From positions 22,732 through 86,731 of the forward strand of contig JAAYDA010000066.1 in NCBI GenBank assembly GCA_012729505.1: a stretch of 64,000 nucleotides of DNA, written 5' to 3'. The notes beneath the pieces are model-generated. The model ran no database searches, was not told the DNA's origin, and worked only from the letters and a program-made list of their open reading frames with translations. The DNA comes from Syntrophomonadaceae bacterium. Its GTDB lineage: Bacteria; Bacillota; Syntrophomonadia; Syntrophomonadales; DTU052. How positions within the stretch are numbered: the first letter of the stretch is position 1; each line of letters opens with the position of its first letter. Below, in pieces: positions 11,827 to 20,383 of the stretch. Made by a program: the position numbers and the translations under genes.

Positions 11827-12425
11827 AGCATGTCCCCTGCGTCCTTAATAAAATCTTCCACCATTGACTTATGATCTTCTTCAGTAATCGCCCTGCCCAG
11901 GACCTTTTCTGCTGCTAAAATCGCCAATGTAGCCGCTGTATCGCGTAATTCTGACAGCGCCTGTTCTTTCTCAGCTTGAATTTCTGCTATGGCTTTATTC
12001 TTAGTAGCCACAGCCTCTTCTCCTGCCTTGGCAATGATTGAGTTTTTGGTTTCCTCTGCTATTTGTGTACCCCGGGTCACTAATTCTTGAGCTTCCCTCC
12101 GTGCGTCAGCCAGTTCCGTTGCCGAGTCTTTCCTCATTTGCTCAACTTCAACTAATAATTCCTCGGCATGTTTTAAAGAGCTTTCGATCGTATTCTGACG
12201 CTCTTCCAACATATTACTGACAGGGTTAAACGCAAATTTATATAGTAAGGCTAGCAACACAAAGAAGTTAACTGCAGACCACCCGATTTTAACTAGATCA
12301 GGAAATGGTGGTACTTCATCCGCAGCGTAACAAGAAGTCGCTAAGCCCATTATGATAAGCATGCTCAGGAGCAGGACCAACAGGGCTGACCATTTTTTTC
12401 TTCTCACAGGCATGTCTACCTCCAT
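11820..12425 (-). CDS. atpF: ATP synthase F0 b subunit with an extra N-terminal hydrophobic segment
   Basis: The 201-residue protein has the usual b-subunit plan from about residue 45: a membrane helix (IGWSAVNFFVLLALLYKFAF), NPVSNMLEERQNTIESSL and a long charged coiled coil. It is unusual in having an additional hydrophobic stretch at residues 12-32 that ends ATSCYAADE and looks like a signal peptide, possibly a lipoprotein site at the cysteine. Typical b subunits are 160-170 residues. Whether the segment is cleaved is unknown. It lies between atpE and atpH. Confidence 0.93.
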   Translation of the reverse strand: MEVDMPVRRKKWSALLVLLLSMLIIMGLATSCYAADEVPPFPDLVKIGWSAVNFFVLLALLYKFAFNPVSNMLEERQNTIESSLKHAEELLVEVEQMRKDSATELADARREAQELVTRGTQIAEETKNSIIAKAGEEAVATKNKAIAEIQAEKEQALSELRDTAATLAILAAEKVLGRAITEEDHKSMVEDFIKDAGDMLC

Positions 12426-12518
12426 TCATTATTAAGGGTAAGATATGTTGGGCGATGAGCAATCAGCTGTCTAATTCTCACCGCCCTATACTGCAGTTAG
12501 GCTTTCTCTGTCACAAGA

Positions 12519-12746
12519 TTATCCAATCTTACCCACTAGCATGAAGGCGATAAGCAAACCATAAATCGTTAGGGTTTCGATAAATGCCAAGGTGATGAAC
12601 AATAAAGTTCTAACTTGGTCTGCTACCTCGGGCTGCCGGGCAATACTTTCCACAGCCTTTCCCCCCAGAGTTCCCATTCCAATACCTCCACCGAGAGCCC
12701 CAACAGCTACGGCAAGACCAGCACCAATCGCGAACATTCCTTCCAT
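12519..12746 (-). CDS. atpE: ATP synthase F0 c subunit (rotor ring)
   Basis: The 75-residue hairpin protein has two membrane helices joined by the ARQPE loop (residues 36-40). The ion-binding glutamate is E57 in AFIETLTIYG. T58 and Y62 match residues found in Na+-binding rings, but the glutamine expected two turns into helix 1 (Q32 of Ilyobacter tartaricus numbering) is M24 here. The coupling ion therefore cannot be called; see findings. A good CCTCCTTT-complement ribosome site (AAGGAGG) precedes the start. Confidence 0.96.
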   Translation of the reverse strand: MEGMFAIGAGLAVAVGALGGGIGMGTLGGKAVESIARQPEVADQVRTLLFITLAFIETLTIYGLLIAFMLVGKIG

Positions 12747-12825
12747 TACATTCCCCTCCTTTCTTGGTTCAGTGAATTTAAATTGCCTGTCACTGATACT
12801 GATAAAGTAATAAACCCCTTAATTT

Positions 12826-13518
12826 TTAGTGCCCTTCTCCGGTTGCCGCTCCAATATAACTTGCCGCCAAAATGGTGAACACTATTGCCTGAATAGCGCC
12901 TGTAATAAGACCCAGAGCCATTATGGGCATCGGAACAAAGAACGGTGCCATCATTAATAGAAAGGCAATTATCGTTTCTTCCCCAAAGACGTTACCAAAT
13001 AGACGAAGTGTAAGAGATAAAGGACGGACCACTTCTTCAAGCAAATTCAACGGCAACATAAGCGGCATCGGCTTGATAAAGTTGCCAAAATAGCCCATTC
13101 CATGCTCTCTGAATCCAGCCACCTGAACCGATAGAAACACGGTAACCGCCAGAGTCGCAGTTACGTTCCAATCTGCGGTAGGCACTTTGTAACCGGTTAC
13201 AGTAGATGCGCCTGGAATGAGACCGCTATAGTTTGATACCAGAATAAACAAGAAAAATGTGGTCAGAATCGGCATCCATTTTTTTGCCACCGCCTTCGTC
13301 ATCATTCCTCCGAAGAAATCATGAGTCCATTCGACCACCATTTCAAGTGCGTTCTGAAATCCGCGGGGGACTCTTTCCATTTTTCGTGTGGCAAGATACG
13401 CAAAAGCTGCAATGACAAAAATTATGGCCCATTCGGTAACTACCAGTTCTGGCACCGGCAACTTATTAGCTATTGTAAACAGTGGTTCTTGCCCGGACGA
13501 TGCGAACACAGATATCAC
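12826..13518 (-). CDS. atpB: ATP synthase F0 a subunit
   Basis: The 230-residue protein has about five to six membrane helices. The conserved arginine that faces the c-ring glutamate lies in RPLSLTLRLFGNVFGEE (about residue 166), and the C-terminal helix contains GAIQAIVFTILAASYIG. It forms the ion half-channels. Operon position ahead of atpE is standard. Length is normal. Confidence 0.95.
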   Translation of the reverse strand: MISVFASSGQEPLFTIANKLPVPELVVTEWAIIFVIAAFAYLATRKMERVPRGFQNALEMVVEWTHDFFGGMMTKAVAKKWMPILTTFFLFILVSNYSGLIPGASTVTGYKVPTADWNVTATLAVTVFLSVQVAGFREHGMGYFGNFIKPMPLMLPLNLLEEVVRPLSLTLRLFGNVFGEETIIAFLLMMAPFFVPMPIMALGLITGAIQAIVFTILAASYIGAATGEGH

Positions 13519-13547
13519 TAATTCCCCCCCTTTCCTTTAAATTTGTC

Positions 13548-13877
13548 TTATCTTCGCTCAGTTTCTTTTCCCTGGTCTTTAACCAAACCCTCGAAAAAGG
13601 TCCGGTTACTTCGACTTACGACCAAAAAGAGCAGAATACCGAAGACCATACCGCCTAATACACCCAGAGTGAATTTCATGCCTGACCAATAAAGCGCACT
13701 TCCCATAAGAAGCGTCAGCAACCCAATCTTAATAACATATCTGACCACTAAATATTTTGTGGCCTCTTGCGGAGGCATACTCCTTGCTTTCTTCATTATT
13801 CGCAAGTTCAGCCACATCGACAAGACAAATATTAATAAACCGAGAAGAACACCGGCTATTATCATGTTTTCCCTCAC
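13548..13877 (-). CDS. atpI: ATP synthase subunit I (AtpI/UncI)
   Basis: A 109-residue protein with four predicted membrane helices and a basic segment after the first. Proteins of this place and shape assist c-ring assembly in other bacteria. It sits between atpZ and atpB on the same strand. The sequence is poorly conserved, so the call rests mostly on position and topology. Confidence 0.8.
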   Translation of the reverse strand: MRENMIIAGVLLGLLIFVLSMWLNLRIMKKARSMPPQEATKYLVVRYVIKIGLLTLLMGSALYWSGMKFTLGVLGGMVFGILLFLVVSRSNRTFFEGLVKDQGKETERR

Positions 13878-13896
13878 ATAATAATTTCCTTACGGG

Positions 13897-14259
13897 CTAT
13901 TTCTGACCCGAATCTCGATCTTCTTTGCCGCTTTTATCCAATTCGGCCAACCTCTGTTTGGCTTCATCCAATGCTGTAATGATTTCTTTACTGGGAGCAT
14001 AATCTCTTGTTTCTGTATCCTCATCTTTTTCCAGAACATTACCGAATCCGCCTTTTTTGACCGCTTTGTCATAAATGATTTTCAAGCCCGTTACCAACCC
14101 CAGCAGCAAAGACAAGAGCATCAGCCATGGCTCAGTCCCAAAACGGGTATCAAGATAATCACCAGCGAAATATCCTAAGGCTATTGCAGCCACAAAGCTG
14201 GTAGCCATCGAAATAGCATCGCCTAATGATCTGGAAAAGTTTCTGGTTTTTCTTGCCAT
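13897..14259 (-). CDS. atpZ: AtpZ/AtpI family protein, first gene of the atp operon
   Basis: I start the gene at the ATG at 14259, because AAAGGAAG lies 5 bases ahead; the frame stays open up to 14367 but the extension is highly basic and has no such site. The 120-residue product has two membrane helices (SMATSFVAAIALGYFAGDYL and PWLMLLSLLLGLVTGLKIIY), the typical AtpZ pattern with GYFAGDYLD, then an acidic, charged tail. AtpZ works with AtpI in c-ring assembly or ion supply in some bacteria. Confidence 0.82.
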   Translation of the reverse strand: MARKTRNFSRSLGDAISMATSFVAAIALGYFAGDYLDTRFGTEPWLMLLSLLLGLVTGLKIIYDKAVKKGGFGNVLEKDEDTETRDYAPSKEIITALDEAKQRLAELDKSGKEDRDSGQK

Positions 14260-14420
14260 AAGATCTTCCTTTAAACGATTAAGACCCAAATTTGATTTCT
14301 CTATCTGATAGCAAAATCCTCTTTTTTTCTTGTTCTGAATACTCCGAATCTTATCAGTCTCAAGCACATTTTGTTATTAGCCGAATTTCCGTTGTAAAAA
14401 ATGCCCTCTTTGTTACTATC

Positions 14421-14774
14421 TCACTGGTCATCATCTCTGGTCAGATAACCTTTTTTACATAGCTTACTAATATGATATTCCACGGCCTGCCCAATATCCA
14501 CCTGATAATTTTCTTCCATAACAAACATCATGGATACTGCGGTCTGGGCCACATCCAGCAATTCGCCTACAATATTCGTCGCCAGATCACGCTCATCCAG
14601 ATAGACCTGTTCACCGCTGAGCCCACGCAGTTTCCCTATTGCCTCTGCCAGTTCTCCAGCCTCTTCCATAAGCTTCAGGGCAGTAGATTCCAAAGTAGGG
14701 GTTAAGCCATCGAGTCGTGGCAAGCTTATAGTTTTAGTCCTCAAAATTCTCACTTCCCTTGATCTGATATTCAC
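14421..14774 (-). CDS. MazG-like nucleotide pyrophosphohydrolase
   Basis: The 117-residue protein has the all-alpha NTP pyrophosphatase motif: KLMEEAGELAEAIGK (ExxE) and, later, NIVGELLDVAQTAVSMM (ExxD). Such enzymes cleave a non-canonical NTP or dNTP to the monophosphate. It overlaps the end of comEB by 41 bases; a TTG start at 14744 that shortens the overlap is equally possible (107 residues). The pairing with a dCMP deaminase suggests a role in pyrimidine nucleotide pools; that is inference. Confidence 0.8.
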   Translation of the reverse strand: MNIRSREVRILRTKTISLPRLDGLTPTLESTALKLMEEAGELAEAIGKLRGLSGEQVYLDERDLATNIVGELLDVAQTAVSMMFVMEENYQVDIGQAVEYHISKLCKKGYLTRDDDQ

Positions 14775-15210
14775 AGACCTCTATACCTGCATCGCGAAAA
14801 ATGCCCATGGCTGTTTCATCGTTGAAATCACCCAGGTGGACTACTCTTACCACCCCGGCGTTAACCAGCATACGAGCACATAGCATGCAGGGCTGATTAG
14901 TACAATACAGAACCGAATCGATAGTTGAAATTCCATAACGCGCCGCATTAATGATGGCATTCTGCTCTGCATGAACTCCCCGGCACAATTCATAACGGTG
15001 TCCGGAGGGAATGCCTTCAGCTTCTCTTAAACATCCAATCTCCAGACAATGGGGCACCCCCTGGGGTGCTCCATTATATCCGGTAGAGATTATTCGCTCT
15101 CCTTTAACCAGCAGGGCGCCAACATTACGTCGCAAGCAGGTAGACCGCGAAGCCACCATTACGGCCAATTGGGAAAAATATGCGTCCCATGTAGGTCTTG
15201 TTCTTGTCAT
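14734..15210 (-). CDS. comEB: Deoxycytidylate deaminase, ComEB family
   Basis: The 158-residue protein has the zinc-binding cytidine deaminase motifs GVHAEQNAI (His and catalytic Glu) and TNQPCMLCARMLV (PCxxC). It turns dCMP into dUMP for thymidylate synthesis. It lies between glyA, which makes the methylene-folate used by thymidylate synthase, and the MazG-like gene. Length is typical. Confidence 0.9.
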   Translation of the reverse strand: MTRTRPTWDAYFSQLAVMVASRSTCLRRNVGALLVKGERIISTGYNGAPQGVPHCLEIGCLREAEGIPSGHRYELCRGVHAEQNAIINAARYGISTIDSVLYCTNQPCMLCARMLVNAGVVRVVHLGDFNDETAMGIFRDAGIEVCEYQIKGSENFED

Positions 15211-15297
15211 GATTAATTCCTTACTATATTATTACCCGTACTTAATCCAGCCTTTCTTAAAGCATGGAAATCCTTTCGGAAACCGAGAATACCATGC

Positions 15298-16545
15298 TTA
15301 ATTTCCATACAGAGGATACTTGCCGGTGATTTCGGCTACAATTTCACGGGCCCGCCCCTTGCTGATATCATCCGGATTGTTTAATGCCAGAGAAATGGCT
15401 TCCGCTAAGTCTGTCATATCAGCCATCGTCAAACCTCTGGAAGTAATGGCCGGAGTGCCTATTCTTATGCCACTGGTTACAGTTGGCTTCTGCGGGTCAA
15501 AGGGAATGGCGTTTTTATTAACAGTAATGTCAACTTGCTCCAGTAGTTCCTCTGCCTGCTTCCCAGTCAATCCTTGATTTCTAACATCCACTAGCATCAA
15601 ATGAGTATCAGTGCCACCAGAAACCAGCCGGAACTGGCGTTTATTCAATTCCTCAGCCAGAGTTTGAGCATTGTCCACGATTCTCTTCTGATAATCCTTG
15701 AACTCTTCAGACATAGCCTCCAGGAAACAAACTGCTTTAGCAGCAATTACATGCATCAGAGGTCCCCCCTGAATTCCAGGAAACACTGCCTTGTCAATCT
15801 TGGGCCCCCATTCCTCATTACAAAGAATCATCCCCCCCCGCGGACCCCGTAAAGTCTTGTGGGTGGTGGTAGTGGTGAAATCAGCATAAGGAACCGGACT
15901 ATCATGGAGCCCCGCCGCAACCAAACCCGCTATATGAGCCATGTCAACCATGAGAAGAGCTGAAACCGAATCGGCAATCTCGCGGAATATTTTGTAATCA
16001 AGAAAACGAGGATAAGCACTGGCCCCAACTACAATCATTTTGGGATTATTTTGCCTGGCTATATCCATCACCTGATCATAGTCAATCATCTCGGTGACCG
16101 GATCCACTCCGTAACTCACCACATTAAAGTACTTGCCCGAAAGGTTTACCGGGCTGCCGTGAGTGAGATGCCCTCCGTGGTTCAGGTTCATGCCCATTAT
16201 GGTGTCCCCGGGTTTTAAAGCCGCAAAATAAACCGCAGTATTAGCCTGGGCCCCCGAATGAGGCTGTACATTAACATGGGCGGATCCGAAGACCTGCTTG
16301 GCTCGGGTCCGGGCCAATTCCTCGGCTACATCAACAAACTCACAACCTCCATAGTACCGTTTCCCCGGATATCCTTCGGCATATTTGTTGGTCATCACTC
16401 CACCCTGAGCGGCCATAACCGCCCGAGATACGAAATTCTCCGAGGCTATAAGCTCAAGCTTTTTCGCCTGCCGCTGCTCCTCCTTGGCAATCGCTTCAGC
16501 GATTTCCGGGTCTACTGGCAACACATACTTTTCAATATAATCCAC
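15298..16545 (-). CDS. glyA: Serine hydroxymethyltransferase
   Basis: The 415-residue protein has the PLP-lysine motif [14 protein letters not shown] and the N-terminal [10 protein letters not shown] signature. It interconverts serine and glycine while charging tetrahydrofolate with a one-carbon unit. Its first 14 bases overlap the end of rpiB, as in a coupled operon; rpiB-glyA linkage is conserved in Firmicutes (ywlF-ywlG-glyA in B. subtilis). Full length. Confidence 0.97.
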   Translation of the reverse strand: MDYIEKYVLPVDPEIAEAIAKEEQRQAKKLELIASENFVSRAVMAAQGGVMTNKYAEGYPGKRYYGGCEFVDVAEELARTRAKQVFGSAHVNVQPHSGAQANTAVYFAALKPGDTIMGMNLNHGGHLTHGSPVNLSGKYFNVVSYGVDPVTEMIDYDQVMDIARQNNPKMIVVGASAYPRFLDYKIFREIADSVSALLMVDMAHIAGLVAAGLHDSPVPYADFTTTTTHKTLRGPRGGMILCNEEWGPKIDKAVFPGIQGGPLMHVIAAKAVCFLEAMSEEFKDYQKRIVDNAQTLAEELNKRQFRLVSGGTDTHLMLVDVRNQGLTGKQAEELLEQVDITVNKNAIPFDPQKPTVTSGIRIGTPAITSRGLTMADMTDLAEAISLALNNPDDISKGRAREIVAEITGKYPLYGN

Positions 16546-17008
16546 CGATTGCCCCCCTCTGTATTAAATATTTTTCCTCAATTTCACTAATCATATCTAC
16601 TCTTCTCTGATGGCGCCCTCCAGCGAAAGATGCGCTCAGAAACTGTTTAATTATCCCTTCCGCCTGGTCTTTCCCTACCAACCTGGCACCAAATGCCAAC
16701 AAATTAGCATCATTATGTTCACGAGCCACCTTAGCAGAAAATTCATCATTACATACTACGGCTCTTATGCCCGGGATTTTATTGGCAACAATAGCCATGC
16801 CCTGTCCACTGCCACAAATGAGTATACCTAACCCGGCTTCCCCTCGCCGCACCATTAAAGCCACCTGCTCTGCTATAACCGGATAGTCAACCGTCTCCAG
16901 GCCGGAACAGCCTGCGTCAACAATCTCATTCCCCAGACTGAGTATAAACGGCTTCAATTCCTCTTTAAGCTCATATCCGGCATGGTCACTTCCCACCGCT
17001 AAAATCAT
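16532..17008 (-). CDS. rpiB: Ribose 5-phosphate isomerase B
   Basis: I start at the ATG at 17008 (158 residues), where the conserved [18 protein letters not shown] begins and a GAGGTG site lies 9 bases ahead; the frame extends 19 codons further up without support. The [13 protein letters not shown] motif holds the catalytic cysteine, and [20 protein letters not shown] is typical of RpiB, given here in part as [18 protein letters not shown]. It links ribose 5-phosphate and ribulose 5-phosphate in the pentose phosphate pathway. Confidence 0.92.
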   Translation of the reverse strand: MILAVGSDHAGYELKEELKPFILSLGNEIVDAGCSGLETVDYPVIAEQVALMVRRGEAGLGILICGSGQGMAIVANKIPGIRAVVCNDEFSAKVAREHNDANLLAFGARLVGKDQAEGIIKQFLSASFAGGRHQRRVDMISEIEEKYLIQRGAIGGLY

Positions 17009-17074
17009 ATCATTACACACCTCATCCGTATTCGACATTATCCTCGCCAAACCTTCAGCTGACATTGTTGTTGT

Positions 17075-17187
17075 TTATCCGATGACTAACCCGCCCTAAG
17101 ACCCCCGCCTCTATAGGCGGCAGGTGCCCAAGGGCGGCTAAGATTCAGATGGAGTTAAAACTCCACCTGAATCAAGTCTTACTTTAT
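17075..17187 (-). repeat. Structured interspersed repeat, family 1, copy 1 (short form)
   Basis: Read on the minus strand it runs from ATAAAGTAAGACTTG through the stem TGGAGTT/AACTCCA to GGGTTAGTCATCGGA. It lacks a 22-base internal segment, TCGCACGGATCCAGGGA plus one CTTAG, that all other copies have; the deletion lies between two CTTAG direct repeats. Its first bases supply the last sense codons and the TAA stop of ywlE. About 113 bp. Confidence 0.85.
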
Positions 17188-17643
17188 TTCCGCATTTAAC
17201 ACATCAATTATTCTTATAATAACCCCCTCCAGCTCTTCCCGGCATTCTCTGTAAATTTCCTCTTCACCGCCGAAGGGATCCAAAATATCTTTTTCTTCTC
17301 CCACTAGCTCGTACAACGTATATAAACCTTGGGGCTGATGGAATTGTTCGCTAAGATAATCTTTATGTCCTTTCGTCATGGCCAAAATCCACTCTGCAGA
17401 ATCCAGCATCTCTTGACTAACCATTTGGGCTTCATGGGTTAACAAGTCTACACCCACTTCCTCCATAACACGAATAGCGCCGGCCGAAGCCGGAGCACCA
17501 TTAAAAACCATCAGACCGGCCGTCTCAATCTCAATTTGTTCCTTGAGTAACGGGTACTTTTCTCTCAGAATATTATCCATTATCCCTTTAGCCATAGGAC
17601 TCCTACAGGTATTGCCTGTACAAATGAATACTATTTTTTTCAT
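17179..17643 (-). CDS. ywlE: Low-molecular-weight phosphatase, probably protein-arginine phosphatase YwlE
   Basis: The 154-residue protein has the P-loop FICTGNTCRSPMAKG (C-x5-R) near residue 8 and the late LDPFGG general-acid motif. The threonine in CTGNT is the residue that gives B. subtilis YwlE its phosphoarginine preference over phosphotyrosine, and the gene position (between ywlD/mntP and ywlF/rpiB) is the ywlE position. It would reverse McsB-type arginine phosphorylation. The stop codon lies inside a family 1 repeat, so the last two or three residues may derive from it. Confidence 0.87.
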   Translation of the reverse strand: MKKIVFICTGNTCRSPMAKGIMDNILREKYPLLKEQIEIETAGLMVFNGAPASAGAIRVMEEVGVDLLTHEAQMVSQEMLDSAEWILAMTKGHKDYLSEQFHQPQGLYTLYELVGEEKDILDPFGGEEEIYRECREELEGVIIRIIDVLNAEIK

Positions 17644-18230
17644 TGAATCCCCCCTACCAGTATTTTTAGCGCCAAAAGGATCAAGAGCACTCCGCCAACA
17701 GCTTCAGCCCTTTTTCCTATCAATTCACTGCAATACTTGGCGCCCAGCCATCCCAGGCCGGTCATTAAACCCGCTACGACACCCATAATCACTACCGTTG
17801 AAAGAATAGATACCCGGGTAATACCCAGGCCAAAACCTGCCACCAGAGCATCAACACTCACTGATAATCCCAGTACCAATACTGCGGTCCATCCTCCCAG
17901 AGCAATTCTGTCATTGCGCTCCATTTTGACGCGAGCCTCCCGGAAGCACATAACCTCTTCCTTAGCCAAACCTTCCCTGATCATTTGCTGGCCGATAAAT
18001 GCTAATACCAAGGCCCCAATTATAGCAGCCCATTTGCCCGCCAGATTCCCTGCCGCCAATCCCAAATACAAACCGGTCAAAGGCAGGAGCACATGCAAAA
18101 TGGACACAACGCCAATGAATTGAAGCTTGAAGGTCCTGGATATTCCCGACAGCCCTAAACACAGGGCTACGGAAAAAGCATCTAAGCCAAGGGCAATCGC
18201 AACTATGAATGAACCCATTAATTCGTTCAA
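17640..18230 (-). CDS. mntP: Manganese efflux pump MntP
   Basis: The 196-residue protein has six predicted membrane helices in two similar halves, with ALGLDAFSVALCLG in the first and GLSVSVDALVAGFGLG in the second; the paired aspartates are the MntP family hallmark. It exports Mn2+. Its end overlaps the start of ywlE by 4 bases. It is YwlD in B. subtilis order. Confidence 0.88.
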   Translation of the reverse strand: MNELMGSFIVAIALGLDAFSVALCLGLSGISRTFKLQFIGVVSILHVLLPLTGLYLGLAAGNLAGKWAAIIGALVLAFIGQQMIREGLAKEEVMCFREARVKMERNDRIALGGWTAVLVLGLSVSVDALVAGFGLGITRVSILSTVVIMGVVAGLMTGLGWLGAKYCSELIGKRAEAVGGVLLILLALKILVGGIQ

Positions 18231-18261
18231 AGTTTTAATTCTCCTTCAAGGGATACTTACA

Positions 18262-18392
18262 TAAAGTAAGACTTGATTCAGGTGGAGTTTTAACTCCATC
18301 TGAATCTTAGTCGCACGGATCCAGGGACTTAGCGCCCTTGGGCACCCGCCGCCTATAGAGGCGGGGGTCTTAGGGCGGGTTAGTCATCGGAT
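18262..18392 (+). repeat. Structured interspersed repeat, family 1, copy 2
   Basis: Begins TAAAGTAAGACTTG, then GATTCAGGTGGAGTT pairs with AACTCCATCTGAATC, then a second nested hairpin CGCCCT...CCGCCT ATAG AGGCGG...AGGGCG, ending GTTAGTCATCGGATAAA. It stands head-to-tail with copy 3, upstream of mntP. Confidence 0.88.
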
Positions 18393-18528
18393 AAATTAAG
18401 ACTTGATTCAGGTGGTGCTTTAACTCCATCTGAATCTTAGTCGCACGGATCCAGGGACTTAGCCGCCCTTGGGCACCCGCCACCTTTAGAGGCGGGGGTC
18501 TTAGGGCGGGTTAGTCATCGGATAAATT
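18393..18528 (+). repeat. Structured interspersed repeat, family 1, copy 3
   Basis: Same architecture as copy 2 with TGGTGCTTTAACTCCA in place of TGGAGTTTTAACTCCA, and a tip of CCACCTTTAGAGGC instead of CCGCCTATAGAGGC. Its right end meets the stop codon of the sua5 gene. Copies 2 and 3 form a direct tandem pair. Confidence 0.88.
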
Positions 18529-19516
18529 ATGGGCGGGCCGCCTGTATTATGCGGTCAGCCACTGCAACTCCCAGCCCCCGCTCCACAGGCATCTCCATAA
18601 ACAGACATTCCAGCCGGTTTTGATCTGCTGCTCTGAAAATATCGAATAAGACCCGAGCATATTCCTGAGGGCCTCCCCTGATAACTCTCACGAAATCCAG
18701 CGATGTGGGCAGCTTTTGTTCAGAGATGAAAACAGCCCCGGTTCGCCTTCCTTTTAATATTTCTCTCTCGACAGCTTCGGCCATTTGCTCGCCATATTTT
18801 ATCGGTACTATCTGAACAAGAGGTTGGTAGCGGGGAGTAATCCTCTTCCATTTGTGCACACCGGCAGGCTTGGAAATAAGCCCCGGAAGCACCTTTTCCA
18901 AACGCTCCCACGATACCGCACCGGTCCGCAAAATCTTAAACGGAGTTTTGGATACATCCAGGATAGTGGACTCAATCCCCCACCCGGTTTCTCCGGCATC
19001 AACAATAGCCCCGATCCTCCCACTCAGATCTGCTTTGACATGCTCTGCCACAGTAGGACTAGGCCGACCCGAAATATTGGCACTGGTAGCCGCAATCGGA
19101 CTTCCCGCAGCTTTGATTAATGCCAACGCAACCGGGTGATCAGGCATTCTAAGACCAACAGTGGGAAGCCCGGCTCTTACCGGTGCGGGAATTTTATCAC
19201 CAGCTTTAGCTATGAAGGTAAGAGGCCCCGGCCAAAACTCCTTTACCAGCACCAACACTTCACCAGGCACTTCAGTGACCAAGCCAGAAGCCTGTTCCCA
19301 ACTATTCACATGAACCAGCAAAGGATTATCCATTTTGCGGCGTTTAGCCGCAAAAATTCCTTCAACCGCCTTTTCATTCATGGCATCAGCCCCGACACCA
19401 TATACCGTTTCAGTGGGGAAAGCAACTGTTTCCCCTTGTTTAATTAAAGAAGCGGCAATTTCAATAACTTTTTCATTGGGCTTTTGGGGATCAACCTTCA
19501 GAAGCAATGTTTGCAT
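18527..19516 (-). CDS. ywlC: L-threonylcarbamoyladenylate synthase (Sua5/YwlC)
   Basis: The 329-residue protein has the YrdC domain (VAFPTETVYGVGADAMN, KRRKMDNPLLVHV, SANISGRPSPT) and a C-terminal Sua5 domain from about residue 215. It makes threonylcarbamoyl-AMP for the t6A modification of tRNA. One base separates it from prmC. The stop codon lies at the junction with repeat copy 3. Length fits the long Sua5 form rather than the short YrdC form. Confidence 0.93.
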   Translation of the reverse strand: MQTLLLKVDPQKPNEKVIEIAASLIKQGETVAFPTETVYGVGADAMNEKAVEGIFAAKRRKMDNPLLVHVNSWEQASGLVTEVPGEVLVLVKEFWPGPLTFIAKAGDKIPAPVRAGLPTVGLRMPDHPVALALIKAAGSPIAATSANISGRPSPTVAEHVKADLSGRIGAIVDAGETGWGIESTILDVSKTPFKILRTGAVSWERLEKVLPGLISKPAGVHKWKRITPRYQPLVQIVPIKYGEQMAEAVEREILKGRRTGAVFISEQKLPTSLDFVRVIRGGPQEYARVLFDIFRAADQNRLECLFMEMPVERGLGVAVADRIIQAARP

Positions 19517-19517
19517 T

Positions 19518-20381
19518 TCATCTCCCCTTCTGAAGCACCAAAACTCTGTCTCTTCGACCCAAATCCTGTAAAGTATAGTGGCGTATCCAGCCAGAGACCG
19601 CGTCCTTTAGCAACAGATCTATCTGTTCCCGGTCGCTGACCTCCATAAGCAGATAACCATATTCGTTCAAAAGCGGATATGCTGAATTTATCAATTCCTT
19701 ATAAAAAGAAATCCCTTGCGGACCGCCATCCAAAGCCGTAGAGGGCTCAAATTCTCTGACCCCCCGGGGAAGGCAGTTCATCTTCTCGGACGGAATATAT
19801 GGCAGGTTGGCCAAAATTAAATCGAAATGAAGATCATATACCGGCTCCAACAAGTGACCCTGCAGAAAAATCACCCGAGACTCAACTTCATTCAGAAGGG
19901 AATTGCTTGGAGCTACTTCCAAAGCTCGTTGATCAATATCCGTGGCATAAACCAAAGCCGTCGGAACATATTTGGCAATGCTGATGGCCAAAGCACCACT
20001 GCCGGTACCTACATCAACCACCTTGGCTTCGCCCTTCATACTACTTATTAGACGAATACTCTCCTCAACCAGAATCTCAGAATCAGGACGGGGAATTAAC
20101 ACCCGGGAATCCACCATAAAAGGCAGTGACATAAATTCACGCCGCCCAATAAGATAGGCTGCAGGCTCACCAGCCGCCCTTCTTTTTATCATTTCTCTGA
20201 ACACCCTGCGTTCTTCATGATTTACCGGACGATCAAATTCCACATACAAATTTATTCTGCTGGTATTCAAAGCATGACTCAAAAGAACCTCGGCTTCCAA
20301 TCGAGGTTCTGATATTCCCAGTCTTTCAAAATAGGTCTTGGTCCAATCCAAAAGATCCTGTACCTGCCATGCTCTCTGCAC
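19518..20381 (-). CDS. prmC: Release-factor glutamine methyltransferase
   Basis: The 287-residue protein has an N-terminal helical domain and a Rossmann SAM domain: VVDVGTGSGALAISIAKY is motif I, and the substrate-glutamine motif reads NLPYIP instead of the usual NPPY. It methylates the GGQ glutamine of release factors. It follows prfA, its substrate gene, by two bases, the classic order. Confidence 0.93.
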   Translation of the reverse strand: MQRAWQVQDLLDWTKTYFERLGISEPRLEAEVLLSHALNTSRINLYVEFDRPVNHEERRVFREMIKRRAAGEPAAYLIGRREFMSLPFMVDSRVLIPRPDSEILVEESIRLISSMKGEAKVVDVGTGSGALAISIAKYVPTALVYATDIDQRALEVAPSNSLLNEVESRVIFLQGHLLEPVYDLHFDLILANLPYIPSEKMNCLPRGVREFEPSTALDGGPQGISFYKELINSAYPLLNEYGYLLMEVSDREQIDLLLKDAVSGWIRHYTLQDLGRRDRVLVLQKGR

Positions 20382-20383
20382 AA

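Noticed and set aside
17075..18528. Reading the family 1 repeats as a CRISPR array
   Set aside because: The copies are 130 bp, only two are adjacent and they lack spacers between them.
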